Positions 1 through 11,501 of a stretch of DNA of 64,000 nucleotides are shown here, one piece after another. Both the position numbers and the translations under genes were made by a program. The first letter of the stretch is position 1; each line of letters opens with the position of its first letter. The notes under the pieces were generated by a model. It ran no database searches, was not told the DNA's origin, and saw only the letters and a program-made list of their open reading frames with translations. This DNA is from Raphanus sativus (Eukaryota; Streptophyta; Magnoliopsida; Brassicales; Brassicaceae). The stretch is from positions 18,189,407 to 18,253,406 of the forward strand of contig NC_079515.1 of assembly GCF_000801105.2 (NCBI RefSeq), read 5' to 3'.

Positions 1-935
1 CGAACCAGCCGAAGAGGTCGACATTCAGAGTCAACCATCGATCGACGGACATCATCTCTCGTCGATCGATGACGTATCGCGCAAAACTCCACTTGGTTCT
101 CAGCCGACTTAAAGCTCAAGTCGCCCATATTTACAAGAATACCATGGCCGACTTTAACCTAATATTTAAGTGCTCCGCCGGCAACGCACGCTTTCATACT
201 TTCTTATTTTCACAGCAAACATGTCCAAGGTTTTTAGTAGTTTGGAGAGAAGATCCAAGACTCCTTAAGAGCTTTGTATTAGAACTCCAGTTAACTACAT
301 TATTTTATTTATAAAATTTATATTTATGATTATGATGTTATATGTTTCTATGCATGATTAAATCTCTTGTTGGATTTAGGGTTCAAATAAGTTATGAAAG
401 ATTAGCCCCAACTATAAAATTTCTAAGGTGATAAACATCCTTCAAATAATTGCTTGATGCTTGTGTTCTAAAGTAGCTAATTAGAATCCTGAACTTAGGA
501 TTGTGGACAACTATGACGGTAGGTTATGCACCAGAATAAATTTCCTTGAGTTATGATTGCTAGAAACAAGTGAAAACTTATTTTGTTAAGACTAGTGAAC
601 CTATCGATCAACTCGCTAAGAGACCACCGATCGACGCTCATACCATAGCATCGATCGACGTTTGATCCATATCAACAAGCGACAGCTGAGATATCAGACT
701 TAGTCAATAAGATTGATTCGCATGTGAAAGCTGAAATAAATCATCTTTAGAATTCGAGTTTTAGGATTGACACCCTAAGTATTCTATATCATTAAAATCA
801 TGATTACATGAAAAGATGCCTTAGATTTAACATTTTATCATAACTGTTTACAACCTCAACCAATCAATTGAACAACTACCTTGTTCGCCCTGCTATTTAC
901 TATTCTAAATAACCTACCTAGCTTAACCGATATTG
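1..935 (+). mobile_element. Ty3/gypsy LTR remnant, cut by window edge
   Basis: The sequence aligns by eye with three other LTR copies in this window (1495-3166 plus; 7950-9165 and 20830-22055 minus). Shared blocks include the GTCGACATTCAGAGTCAA start, the GGAGAGAAGAT stretch near 245, the TTGTGGACAACTATGA block near 503 and repeated ATCGATCGAC motifs. Only the later part of the LTR is present. The right boundary, where copia sequence begins, is approximate. Confidence 0.7.
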
Positions 936-1494
936 TTCTCTGACGGTGACCTCGACCCAGCTGAACCTCATATCTTGTCACTGCAACATCTGATGAGGCA
1001 GAGTCAGCAACTAATGGAGCTTGTTACGAGCTGTTATTCCTGACACTACAGCCTTTGTTGAAACTGAGTCAGAAACGAATGGAGTAGTAGTAGGTGCTGT
1101 TATCTCTGTCGTTTGTGGGATCAGAGGATCAGACACAGGTGCTTCAAAAGAAGTGTCAATACAACGAAGCTCATTTATTGTATAATATATTATCAGTTGG
1201 TAGCGAATCAGCTGATAATAACTATGATGAGACATGATATTCTGTGTCAGTAGGTGATACATGTTCAGGTTCAGTATCAGTATCAGGTGACATATCTAAC
1301 TCAGATAAGGGAGCAATCTGTTCCATAGAATCATCAACCAAAAGAGGTACATTATTCATTCGGTGAGGAATCGTTGTGGTAACTTCATACAAGTGTGGCG
1401 CTAGTTTCTCAAAAGAGAAATCAGTCTTGAAAAATACCAGATCTCGAGAAATTTTTTTATCTTCTTTGTATCAAGATTGTAAATTCACCGACTG
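936..1494 (-). pseudogene. Ty1/copia pol fragment (end of integrase and linker)
   Basis: Read on the minus strand in shifting frames, this gives residues typical of the region after a copia integrase core: SRDLVFFKTDFSFEKLAPH, an acidic spacer rich in S, D, P and T, and a YEVQLGRGHRQR-like block before the reverse transcriptase. Frames are broken repeatedly, so it is dead. It belongs with the minus-strand copia part at 5076-6275. Roughly 250 integrase codons are missing between the two parts, so the gypsy DNA between them is not a simple clean insertion. Confidence 0.65.
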
Positions 1495-3166
1495 ATATAC
1501 AATAGGTTTTACCAGTTTTCAGTCATGATCATGGTTTAAAATAGCGCTCGCTTTGGTCGCCATGGCGCAAAGCGAGGTCTTGCCATGTCCTCATCGACTT
1601 GACACCTCAAGGCAAGGCAACATACACAAAGCGCTCGCCTTGAGCGCTTTTTTAGTAAACTCTATGGCGACAAAAGCGTTGCCTTATTGAATTTAAGCTA
1701 AACCAAGTTGGTTTGTGCACAATTAGGTTATTAAACCGATCTAAATTTGTGATTGAAGCTTCGGCATCATATAGAATTTATTTCAAACCCTAATCTGACC
1801 TTTTAAATAAGAGCTTAACAAGGTTTTTCATAACCGTTTTTGATATTTGAACATTGCGTGTAGTAAAATGATGTTAGTTACTGTTATTGGCTTCATACAC
1901 AAAGCGATCGCTTTGTGTCGCCATGGCGCAAGGCGAGAGGCGAGACCCTCATTGCCTTACCTCGCCATGCGCCATTTCAAACCAAGGTCATGATATATGA
2001 TCTTTTTAGGGTTTATTATATATGTTTGGAATCTATTTAAGAAACTTTTAAGGTTCAGGTATGTTTTGGAGTTTTGTGGAAATTATGAAGCATTTTGGAG
2101 CCAAAGAAACTCGTAACTGTTCAAGAAACCAACCAGAATTGACATTCAAAAGGAGTGTCGATCCACACTGGCCCCTTAGTGTTGCTTGACACTGATGAGA
2201 GTAGACGTGCCGAATTTTTGTGACTGACTTGAAACCCAGAAGATCCCATAATTACAAGATTACCTATGCCGACCTAATACCTACTATTTATGTGTTTGCC
2301 AGTGTTTATACAATAAGACAATCTTACAAAAAAAATACCACAACATATCATTCTAGGGTTTTTAACAGATTTGGAGAGAAGATCAAAGAGTCCTTCAGAA
2401 ATTTGTATTGGAAATCTATTTTTTCTTACCTTATCTATTTTATGCATGATATTCAAACAATTGTTATGTTCTGCTTGATTAGGTCTGAGTAGTTCACCAT
2501 GTTAGATTTAAGGTTAGTTAGGGTTTTGATGGATAGTAAACCATAGAACTTCTAGGGTTAATTATTAGGCTTCCTTCATCAGAATTTTGTTTACTTCTTG
2601 TGTTCTAAAGTAGTTAAGTAGAACACCAATTTAAGGACTATAGACAACTATGAAAGTAGGATCATTACTTGAATTAATTCTACTTAGCTAGGTTGTTAGA
2701 TACATGCGAGAACTGGTCTAGGAATCTAGTGAACATATCGATTAGGAAAATAACACTTTCTAAGGGAGTATTTATAGATAAAGAGTCAATATTATCGATC
2801 GACACTCGATCCTTGTTCACATGTGAGAGAAGGAGCATAGGACTTAGACTCGCATCGAGAGCTGGATATCTTTGCATTAGAATTCGAGTTCAACGATGGT
2901 TATTCACACACCCCTAGCATCTATAATATTATAATCATGAATACCTAAAACCCTAAGTCTAGCTATTTTCTCTTATACTCTCAAAACCAATCAATCAATT
3001 GTTTGCTCTTATTAATTGCTTTTTAACTATTTTTTTACTTTAACCATGATTTTTTGAGTCTATTGTGTACCCACATTCCATGAAGATTTGATCCCTAAAT
3101 ACTACAACTGAACCTCTTATTTGATAGAGAAATTTTTTCATAGGTTAATTTGAGTGATAAGAAATT
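1495..3166 (+). mobile_element. Ty3/gypsy LTR (second copy), interrupted by a MITE
   Basis: This is the LTR upstream of the primer-binding site at 3167. It aligns with the LTR copies at 1-935, 7950-9165 (inverted) and 20830-22055 (inverted). A 457 bp hAT-type MITE at 1530-1986 sits near its 5' end; joining the flanks restores similarity to the other copies. The 5' boundary is set where similarity to the other copies starts and copia sequence stops, and is good to about 20 bp. No matching 3' LTR follows the gag relic. Confidence 0.65.
1530..1986. mobile_element. hAT-type MITE with 8 bp target duplication
   Basis: The 457 bp element is flanked by perfect GTCATGAT copies at 1522-1529 and 1987-1994. 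Its ends form an imperfect inverted repeat (CATGGTTTAAAATAGCGC against CTTGGTTTGAAATGGCGC, 15 of 18). The interior repeats CGCCATGGCGCAAAGCGAG-like palindromic blocks at both ends. No coding capacity. The 8 bp duplication points to the hAT superfamily. Confidence 0.75.
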
Positions 3167-3184
3167 TGGCATTGTTGCCGGGAA
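3167..3184 (+). other. LTR-retrotransposon primer-binding site
   Basis: TGGCATTGTTGCCGGGAA resembles the TGGCGCCGTTGCCGGGGA site used by Athila-like plant gypsy elements, which pairs with the 3' end of tRNA-Asp. It lies just inside the LTR end and before the gag relic, where a primer site should be. Three mismatches to that consensus fit an old element. Confidence 0.65.
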
Positions 3185-3319
3185 GCATTGGATCACCATT
3201 AGACTTGCTATAGTCTGGGTTATTTTCTGTGTTTAGTTACTTACAAAAAAATTAAAGTACACGTCCAGCAATATCAGAAGCAATAAAGAGAAAGCGCTTT
3301 TATTATCGACCAAGCATGT

Positions 3320-5075
3320 TTGGAAGGTTTGATCCGCAAAGAGAGATGTGCAGCATCGATCGACACCAACTCTACTTCGTCAATTGACAATTGTGAGCGA
3401 GCACCGATTGATACTTCTCAACCAGAATCAATCGATATCAACCGGCGAGCAGACATGGTTACGAATCTTGTGCTAATACATGATGTGAATGGAAACCTGC
3501 ATGACCACGAAGGTCATCTGCATAATGCAGCAAGTCAGAGGATAGATGATCAGGAGACTGTAATTTATGATCCTGAAGCAGCTGTCCAACAGGCTGCTAA
3601 TGCTAAGAATGTTGCAGCCAGTACTCAGGCTGTAACTGATGAGAATTAGAGCTGGGAATTTGATTCATTATATGCGGACCCTGCCTTGTTTGACCACGGG
3701 TCAAGTGATTTGAAAAAAATGATTTGCGGGTGCGGATCAGCCAAATTTCAACCACGGATACCCGTTAACCCGCAAATTTAAAACAAAATATATTTTTAAA
3801 AACAAAAAACTGTTTTCTTAAAAAATATAAAATACTATAAATTTTTATATAATTTTATTTATAATTATATTATTTAAATTTTTTTTAAAATTAGTATATA
3901 ATTAAAATAATTATTTTTAATATAATTAATAGTACCAGCAGGTTTGGCGGATTATCCGCGGGTTTTAGTGGGGCGGATGCGGGTACACGATTTTCGTTTG
4001 CAGGTCATGCGGGTCAGTTATTTGAATCAAAAACTTGAATCGACCCACGGTGGGGCGCGCGGGGCAGGTTGACCCGAAAATCCAGCACTAATGATAATGT
4101 ACATGCCATTCGACCCAGAACTTTGGCTGCTTATAACCGTCTGAATCAATACTATGCCAACATATTTGTAATTTGTCCTCCTGCTTTCCAGAGTAACGAT
4201 TTCAAGTTGAAGCCTGCATAATTTACACTAGTGGGACAAGCACCTTCATGGTCACCCATATGAGCATCCTATGGACCATTTAGAACGGTTCGATGATTTA
4301 TTTTCTGCTATCCAAGCTAATGAAGTCCATGAGGACTATCTTCTTTGGAAGATCTTCAAGTACTCACTTTTGGAGATGCTTCACATTGGGTTAAGCAGTT
4401 ACCACCAGGATCTCTTCCATCTTGGACTGGCATCAAGAACGCCTTCCTCTGTAATTCTTTTGATGACGCGCGTGCTAAAAACTTGAGGAGCAGGATTGCT
4501 AATTCACACAGGAGCCGGCAAAATCTTTCATAAGCTTTGGATCAGAATCAAGTCATATTAGAGAGACTGTCGACAACATGGATTCAATGAGGTTCAGCTG
4601 CAAAGTACCTTCTTCAAAGGCATTACTTTGGCTTACTAGATGGCCCTAGACACTGCTAGCAAAGGAAATTTCAACACTAAGAATCTAGAAGAGGCTATGA
4701 GACTTATTGAGAACTTGGCATTGAGTAATAGCACCGATAACACTGATTTCGAGAGAAAGAAATCTTCGGTCAGCTTAAAAAAAGAGCAGATAGATGAAGT
4801 TAAAGTCAAGTTGGACAGTGTTCATAGGCCTCTCAAGTAACATGTTACCTTTGTAGAGGATATAGAGGCTATAGATGTCGACAGTGACAAAAGAAACAAA
4901 GAGGATGTGAAATTCATAAATGGTACTAGTTTTAAGAATCAGAGGTCTGAGAATCAGGTTGGAAACATAAAGTTCAATTGCAATAGTTAGAGGAGTAACT
5001 AAAACCTGAGTTCGCATCAGAGACCCTACACCAACAACAACAGAAACATAACTTATGGGAGTTCTTCTCCGAAAG
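3320..5075 (+). pseudogene. Ty3/gypsy gag relic
   Basis: The first part (3320-3638) is an acidic gag N-terminus containing a NGNLHDHEGHLHN-like motif that recurs in the inverted copy near 20400. Coding similarity resumes at 4091 after a MITE, with RPRTLAAYNRLNQYY, then HLERFDDLFSAI, then WVKQLPPGSLPSW, the usual retrotransposon gag core. The core is split across two frames near 4350-4400 and has stops near 4219 and 4837. The relic ends in a basic NNNRN-rich tail near 5060. No protease or reverse transcriptase follows, so the element is truncated. Confidence 0.75.
3647..4090. mobile_element. hAT-type MITE inside gag
   Basis: A 444 bp insertion flanked by ATGAGAAT (3639-3646) and ATGATAAT (4091-4098), an 8 bp duplication with one mismatch. 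Ends are TAGAGCTGGG and, inverted, TAGTGCTGGA, typical of hAT ends. Removing it rejoins the gag reading frame. The interior has GC-rich CGGGT/ACCCG ends around an AT-rich core. A relative lies near 17278-17567. Confidence 0.75.
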
Positions 5076-6275
5076 TAACTGGACATACATATGAATGAAA
5101 TCTCTGTGTTTGTGAGACCTTTTGCTTAGTTGGTAACAAGTATAGCCACACACTTTTGCTGTAATCATCCACGAGTGTAAAAAAAGTAGAGCACTAATAT
5201 GAGAGTATATTCTATAAGGTCCACACAAATGAATCAAATCAAATGAAGTTGTTATTATATTTGAACTAGTAAGAAAATCACAACGGGTTTACTTAGCGTG
5301 AACAAAAATCACACATTTAGTTTGCAACACCTTATTATAGATAAATCGGAAATAGATAGTAAATCTTGAACACTTGATGCATGATGGTCTAAACGATGAT
5401 GCCAAACATCTCTAGATACTGGTTCCATACGATGCACAGCTCCAGCAAAGTCCATCCCACACAAAAAAAATACAGTCCATTAACTCAGCCACACCAGTCA
5501 GCAACCTGGTAATATGGTCGTGGATAAAGAAAAGTTATCAGTAATATGAAACACACTCTAACTTTTTGGTTCAGTTGAGGGACAGATATCAAATGACATT
5601 CTAAGCCATCTACAAGCAGATCGTTGTGTAGTACAAGTGAATAACTTACAGCCACAGTTCTTTGCTTTTCTCATAGATGAATCTAGTTTTAGGAACCGGG
5701 GCTTCTAGCTTAGTTGGTAAAGGGTTCACAGCTGTGAGTTCCGCCATCTGGGTTCGAATCCCGGCCACTGGGGAATTAACATTTCGGCATCGCCAGGGAC
5801 AGAGGACCGACATGTGGCAACACGTGACTAGTCTGGACCACTTCGGTGGGGCCAGGATACCTCTGTATAATTCAAAAAAAAAGAATCTAGTTTTAGGCAA
5901 TTTCGAAGGCAGTGGTGGAATATCTCGAACATCAGGCAAAGAACCAAGAGAGTAAGTCATATGATTTGTTTCTCCTGACTCAACTATCCAAGAGGATGAG
6001 AAAGACGTAACATACTGTGTCGTTAAGCTTGGATGTTTATTGTGTTCATTCAGGAGTTTGACCAGTGTGTGCATTTGTTCATCATTCAATCCGGTGATGC
6101 CCACACGACTGTGTGATGTGATCAGGTTCGCTACCAGTGCCGAAATATAGATAGGAACATGCACTGCATTCACTCTAGGTGCTTCACTGCGAGTCTGTGT
6201 TGCTCTTGTTCCACACCCACATACAGTGCTCAAACGCCCCTTTGGACGTCTCCCCACAATTTTTGGTATCCAAGG
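5076..6275 (-). pseudogene. Ty1/copia gag-protease-integrase relic
   Basis: On the minus strand the order is a gag tail, then a protease-like WIVESGETNHMT motif (functional copia elements have WxxDSGAT-type active sites, so the catalytic Asp is replaced by Glu here), a pre-integrase region and the start of the integrase core (FDLIHLCGPYRIYS, with a VDDYS-like stretch in a shifted frame). Several stops and frameshifts are present. A SINE sits inside at 5694-5882. The remaining integrase appears, after a gap of about 250 codons, at 936-1494. Confidence 0.7.
5694..5882 (+). mobile_element. tRNA-derived SINE with 15 bp target duplication
   Basis: A 189 bp element with a pol III A box (TAGCTTAGTTGG, 5706-5717) and B box (GGTTCGAATCC, 5751-5761), an unrelated body and a 3' A-rich tail. 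It is flanked by perfect GAATCTAGTTTTAGG copies at 5679-5693 and 5883-5897. Both promoter boxes match consensus closely, so the copy looks young relative to the copia relic it interrupts. I cannot assign a named Brassica SINE family. Confidence 0.88.
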
Positions 6276-6279
6276 GCAT

Positions 6280-6466
6280 GATTGAGTCCATTTTCTATTT
6301 ACTGCAGTATTGTGAGGAATGGAGTCTAGAACACATGGTTAATGAATGTAACCAGGTTGCTCAGCTCATTGCAGTCATTGTTACTAGGGATCATCGTTAC
6401 CAGTCGTATGTTGCTGCAAGAAATCCAGTGTTGCTAGATACTAACATTAGAGATAAGGCCTCCTCA
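6280..6466 (+). pseudogene. LINE RNase H C-terminal fragment
   Basis: The reading frame contains HMVNECNQVAQLIAVIVTRD followed by HRYQSYVAARNP, resembling the last part of plant L1-type LINE RNase H domains (CN-x2-A-x2-IA-x-SVTRD-x-RYQSYVA). It has no start and no partner domains. Call rests on this short motif only. Confidence 0.5.
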
Positions 6467-6621
6467 TAGTTATGTGGGGTGTACCTACATCTTTACCTAA
6501 AGTTGGTCTCCCAAAGAGCCCACCTACAAGTGTCTCAAAATTTTTTACTTAGTTTTCAGCTTCCTCCATTTTTTTACTGTCTCATCCTTCCAATCCTTTG
6601 TTTTGAAGTGTGTGCGGTTCT

Positions 6622-6759
6622 TTTTTTTTTTTTGATCAACTTTAATGGTCGACATTTATTAATATTTTGCGCAAGTTATGATTAATGAGATTAGCAATTA
6701 ATGTAAATGGTCGACATTTATAAAGATTCTTGCACAAGTTATGATTAATGAGATTAACT
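6622..6759 (-). mobile_element. 5'-truncated poly(A) retroposon with 14 bp target duplication
   Basis: Flanked by perfect GTGTGTGCGGTTCT copies at 6608-6621 and 6760-6773. Read on the minus strand it ends in GTTGATCAAAAAAAAAAA, a tail like those of plant LINEs. The 138 bp body is mostly two tandem copies of a 62 bp unit (starting AATGGTCGACATTTA at 6644 and 6706). No coding sequence. Confidence 0.7.
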
Positions 6760-6773
6760 GTGTGTGCGGTTCT

Positions 6774-7949
6774 CTTGGAGGTCTATTGTACTCTTTGAAA
6801 TAAAATCAGCATAAAAATTGATATGTGAATAGATTTTAATAATCCTCAAACCTATAGCATTGGACTTTACTAAAATTTTAATAATTTATGTTCTAATAGC
6901 AATGGAATCTTAAAATTCTAGAAAAATATGATTTGATCAAATGTTATGTTTATTTGCAGGAAAGCGTGGATACTAAAACCCACACTATGTATTTTAGAAT
7001 GTTTGATAAAAAGGAAAGAAAAATAAATGTACAAATTACAAAGAACAACAACGATGAAATGAATTCAGAGCCTTATAAAGTGAAGCCAATTTGTTTTAAG
7101 GAATCAGCTTTACTAAGCCCTCGACAAGTTTAGGTTCTGGGCTGAAATAAACATATAGCTTTTTCTGACAGAAACCGAGCAAGGGATCCTAAAGAGCTGC
7201 TGAGATAAAAAAAAAAAAAAGTTGGTAGCCCGCTTCATAGCTTCATTGCTAAAATAGAGTAATATCTTGTTTACAAGGTTTTGACTAAAATAAGAATCGG
7301 TATCTAGCTTTCAGGCATAAACAGAGCTAAATCTATCTCACAAATTGGTGACTCAAACTTTGGCCCATTAGCTCGTTTTTAGAATGAAACAGAGCTAGCT
7401 TTTGTCCACAAACAGGTGCATTAAGACGTGATCCGATGGCTCACTTACGGTCTAATACAGAGCAAGAGAACATGACTAAGAGATGATTTAAAAGTCATTC
7501 TCATATAGTTGTGGCTTTCCAGTAACATCAATTCAATATATGTTGCATCTTATTACCTCATTCAGATTTTATATTTCTAAGACGAACTGATTCAGACTCT
7601 CTTTCAAGCTGATAAAGAACCTTAGAAGTTTTTCTTGCAAATCAGTAAGGCATCAACATGTGGTTCGTCAAGGTCGATTGCTTTCGCCTACTCAGAAAAT
7701 GATTTCGTGGTCAAGACCTTACAATTGTATTCTAGATGTTACATTGCTCATGACGTTCCCCTGATATGATTTTACTGAGTTAACAAAGTTCCAAATCTGG
7801 AGCTTTGATAGATAAAATATTTTTCGTTTTTTTTAGAGAATGGGATATATTGGCCCTCCAAGTAGGTCGAGATCGTTTGAGGTCAAGATACTTGTAAAAT
7901 GGATATTTCTTATCATAATGAAATGGATAGATGGTCACTTAAGGAGTTT
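6774..7949. other. Intergenic, no gene seen
   Basis: Decayed repetitive sequence. The stretch 6963-7030 resembles 10834-10900 (see that entry). The rest has no coding frame I recognise. Confidence 0.5.
6963..7030 (+). repeat. Short diverged direct repeat, possible LTR start (copy 1)
   Basis: GTGGATACTAAAACCCACAC followed by a GTTTGATAAA block resembles 10837-10900 at about 75% by eye. Plant LTRs often start this way, but I cannot follow the similarity further and find no primer site. Confidence 0.35.
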
Positions 7950-9165
7950 GGACAGCATACTTCTCTCTTGTATGAATCATGATGCTAGGTCAAATTACCC
8001 TAGATTTAATCTTCTCTCTCGTATGAGAGATCGGATTATAGTACCTAGGAATCGAATTCACGGGGAGTGTGGACACATAATAAACTATAAGAAATCAAGA
8101 TTAAGCTAGGCAGGTAATCAATAAAGCAATAAATAGCAGTGAACAGTAAATAATGGGTTGCAAGATATATGGGAAAGAAGCTAGACTTAGGGTTTCAAGT
8201 GATAAGTATTATGAGTTATAGATGCTAAGAGTGTATGATGTACCGTCCTAGAACTTAAATGCAATAGTAAAATATCCGGCTCTCGTTGCGAGTTTAATCA
8301 GATGACTAAATCCTATGTTCCAGCTCTCGTATGCAAACAAGGAACGAGTGTTGATCGATACTATAACCAGCTCTCGCATGCGCATAACAACCTAGTTCAG
8401 AAGAATTATATTCAGGGGTTGAACCCACTTTCACGGTTGGCAATTATCATAAGTTCAGGGGAAGCTACTATAGAACACAAGTAGTTAAATCAATTTTGTG
8501 AATGATCCTAATTAAATCACCCTAACAGTTCTGTGTGTCAATAGTTCATCAAAATCCTAATAAAGCATAAACCTAACAAATTAACTACTCATACATGAGT
8601 TAAGTAAGACATAAAAATAAACTGAATGGACTACATAAATAGATTGAGTAAGAAATATTGGAGTTCCAATGCAAATATCTAAAGGAGTCTTTGATCTTCT
8701 CTCCAAAACTTCTAAGAATACTAAAAATCTATGTGAATGTGTAAATATGTAAGGCTGTGTTTTTCCTAAACAATGGCAAAAACTATAGATACTAGGTAAA
8801 AAGTCGTCCAAGGGCAATCTTGTGATATTTGGGAGTTTTGGGCTTGAGTCGGTCTTGAATTAAGTTGTCATGTTATTCGTGTGAGTTTAGAGCGACACCA
8901 AGGAAGAGGTGTTGATCGACACTTCTTCTGAATCTTGACTCTTACTTCTGATTTCTTGAACAACTGCGAGTTTCTTCATCCTTAAGCTCTCAAAGGCTCT
9001 ATAATCTCTACATTGCTCCAAAACATGTCTGGACCTGAAAAAGACTCTAAAATAGACTTCAAACACATATAATAGACTCTAAAAAGACATACAGTATGGC
9101 TACAAACTTTTAAAATCCATAATTAGCATATTGGTAGTTAAAAAAGTTTAGGGGTCAGACTTGTC
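7950..9165 (-). mobile_element. Ty3/gypsy LTR (third copy, inverted)
   Basis: The reverse complement aligns with the LTR at 1495-3166: a TTTTTAGAGTCTATTATATG start near 9090, the GTCGATCAACAC motif, GGAGAGAAGATCAAAGA near 8690-8707 and the CTGTTAGGGTGATTTAAT block. It is diverged, and no gag or primer site is clear beyond it. Ends are approximate. Confidence 0.55.
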
Positions 9166-10833
9166 TTTTTGATACAATCAAGATGAGGTAACAAACTATT
9201 TAGTTGTTTGACATCAACCTCACTATATTTATGTAAGCATGATAAGAGCTTGTTAGAAAGATAACTAGCGATCTTGGAATGTAATTCTTTATTGCCTTCC
9301 CAAATTTAGCTCTTGAGGAATATCGCTACTGTGCTGGAAGCATCAAGTTTTATCCGTCCCTTAGCTGTTAAATCTCTTTGAGAAATATCTCATTGTTTTC
9401 AGAGAGCAAAATGTATTACCGGCTTCTCGAGCTGCTAGATCTCATTGGAGATCGAAATCCCCAATTTCTTGAGCTAAATGAGTTATCAATCTCTTGAAGA
9501 TCGAGTTTATCTTAGATTGAAATCAATGCTTTTTAAGAGAGAACAATTATTTATCGACTTCTTTGAGATTGAGTTATTTGTAAATCCAGCTAGTTGTTTT
9601 TTGGGAGCAAGATTATTTATATGCTCGTCAAGTAGTTTGAGCTTGGAGATTGATCACAATCTTTTATGAGAACAAAGAACAAGCAATGTGGAGATCGAAA
9701 TAGTTGGAGATTGAGGCTTTTTTACTGGGATAAAAATTCTTTGTCTGCTCCTCAAGTTGTCTAAGCTTGTCGAAAATCAAACTTGATGCCTTTATGAACC
9801 TTTGCATTTCTCGAGCTCTTTAGTGATCAAGCTCATGTTTTTATGGTTTAATTCAGACATGGGGTCTGTTTACTCCTAATGTCGGCATGCATGATTGATT
9901 GAATTTTCTGGACTTCGACATTATTTCTTTCCGCATAGTTTTGAAAGGCTTCAGCATTGGATTACTTTGCGGATCTTGGTGAGTCAAATTCGGGTTTTGG
10001 AATCTTCGTGTCTCTCATGGGATTCCCATCTTGCTTTCGAAATGTCTTAGTGTTCTGTACTGGAGTAATAATCGGAGTTGACTTGGGACCTCGCGACATT
10101 TCGTGATCACAATCATCATGAGATCGATGGTGAAGCCAGGTCTCACCGGGAATATGGTTAGATTATTCATCTTCAATCATAAGGTTCGGATGCCTGTCTA
10201 GATGTATCCCCGATGTCAAAATACACATATGGAGATATATGGAATCGGGTGTACTTAGTTCTTGTGAAAAAATACAAGGGTGCTCGAGGTATCATGTTTC
10301 GATCTCCCAAGATTATTCCTCGCTTATGATCCTTGATTGCTCGAGGATTTATGTTCGATGCCCAGAAAATCCATTTTCTTTGTTTTGCTCTAAGTTGCCG
10401 AAGATAGTATGGCCTTGTGATGTGTTCACTAGAACATTTAGACATTTAGCATCCTTTGGATTTATGCCATCTAGTGTTGATATTCGTTAGGATACATCAG
10501 TTTGGTTAGTGAATTTTCTTATTTTTTGGAAATCATTTAACTGGATCCAAACTTGGGAAGTCAGCGATTGGAACTCATCATAGGTCCACTATGGTTTGAG
10601 GGCGCTATCGGTGAGATTGGGCAAAGTGCATCACTTATATTCGTAACAGAGATTTTATTCGTAATAGGTTCATGTTTGAATCACATTTTTTATTTCTTGC
10701 TTCTGATCTCGTAAGATCAATGCCATTGTGGTGTGATGACACAATGTGAGATAGATCTATTTTCATGTATATAGGCTGTAGATCATGTTTTAGTAAAGAT
10801 GTATTTTGTTTTCTTCCCCACCAAACCAAAATG
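9166..10833. other. Intergenic, no gene seen
   Basis: Repeat-derived DNA with CTCGAG-type segments and no recognisable coding frame, tRNA or transposon end. Confidence 0.45.
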
Positions 10834-10900
10834 TGAATGCTAAAATCCACACCATATATTTGAGAGTGTTTGATAAAGAAAATAAGTAAAACAAAAATCA
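10834..10900 (+). repeat. Short diverged direct repeat, possible LTR start (copy 2)
   Basis: GTGAATGCTAAAATCCACAC resembles 6966-6985 and keeps the following GTTTGATAAAG block. The sequences after about 70 bp do not match, so this is at most the relic of a shared LTR family. Confidence 0.35.
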
Positions 10901-11204
10901 AATTCTAAAGCACAACAAAAATGGACTCTATTTATATGTTTAAATAGCTTATGGATATCAGAGGTGAGAATGATTATGCTGAACTCAAATTCAAACTGCC
11001 TATATACTAGTCATGGGATCAAGTCTAAATGTTACTCAAAGCTATTTTTATCTCTAAAAGACATCTGATTTTGTCTATTGTCGTCTTGTATGAAAGGCCT
11101 TGAGGCACACAGATAACATAGCGGGCGATGTGAAAGTTTGTATTATCCTATCCATAAGACTGTACACGAGTATTTATAGGTAAAATGATATATATACTAG
11201 GTTT

Positions 11205-11370
11205 GGACAATGACTGTACAGTCCTTCGGCCTCGTGTTGGGAAGCGAAGGCTCTCTTCCGGAGTTCGAGCAGATACAGTCCCCAAACTCATGTCTGAAGC
11301 TTGTGTCAGGGTTGCTAAAACTCTAGCTGAACATCCACCGGATCAGATCCTAACCATTCTCGGTATATGA
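11205..11370 (+). pseudogene. 3' end of a COG6-like gene (conserved oligomeric Golgi subunit 6), truncated
   Basis: Two frames read through FGLVLGSEGSLPEFEQIQSP and then PKLMSEACVRVAKTLAE, joined by a frameshift near 11278, and end in HPPDQILTILGI and a stop. This resembles the C-terminus of plant COG6, a Golgi tethering-complex subunit, except that the stretch between KTLAE and HPPDQ looks shortened. In Arabidopsis COG6 (At1g31780) precedes the PPR gene At1g31790, and the next gene here matches that PPR gene. No upstream exons are visible because repeats adjoin. The identification is from memory of the family plus position and is not proven. Confidence 0.5.
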
Positions 11371-11501
11371 ATCCAATCATTTCCTTCTCTCCTTATGTTT
11401 TTTAACAATCAATTTGTCTTTCACTTAAAATTATATCATCTTATATATATATATTTACATATCAAGCTCATCATTTTCTTTATCTAGTGTTTGTTATATA
11501 T

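Noticed and set aside
5706..5761. True tRNA gene from the A and B boxes
   Set aside because: No acceptor stem or cloverleaf around the boxes; body, tail and target duplication show a SINE.
5677..5955. 92-codon frame across the SINE
   Set aside because: It starts in the target duplication and reads through a pol III-type SINE, so it is accidental.
8581..8817. Minus-strand 78-codon frame
   Set aside because: Lies wholly within the inverted gypsy LTR and is noncoding in the other copies.
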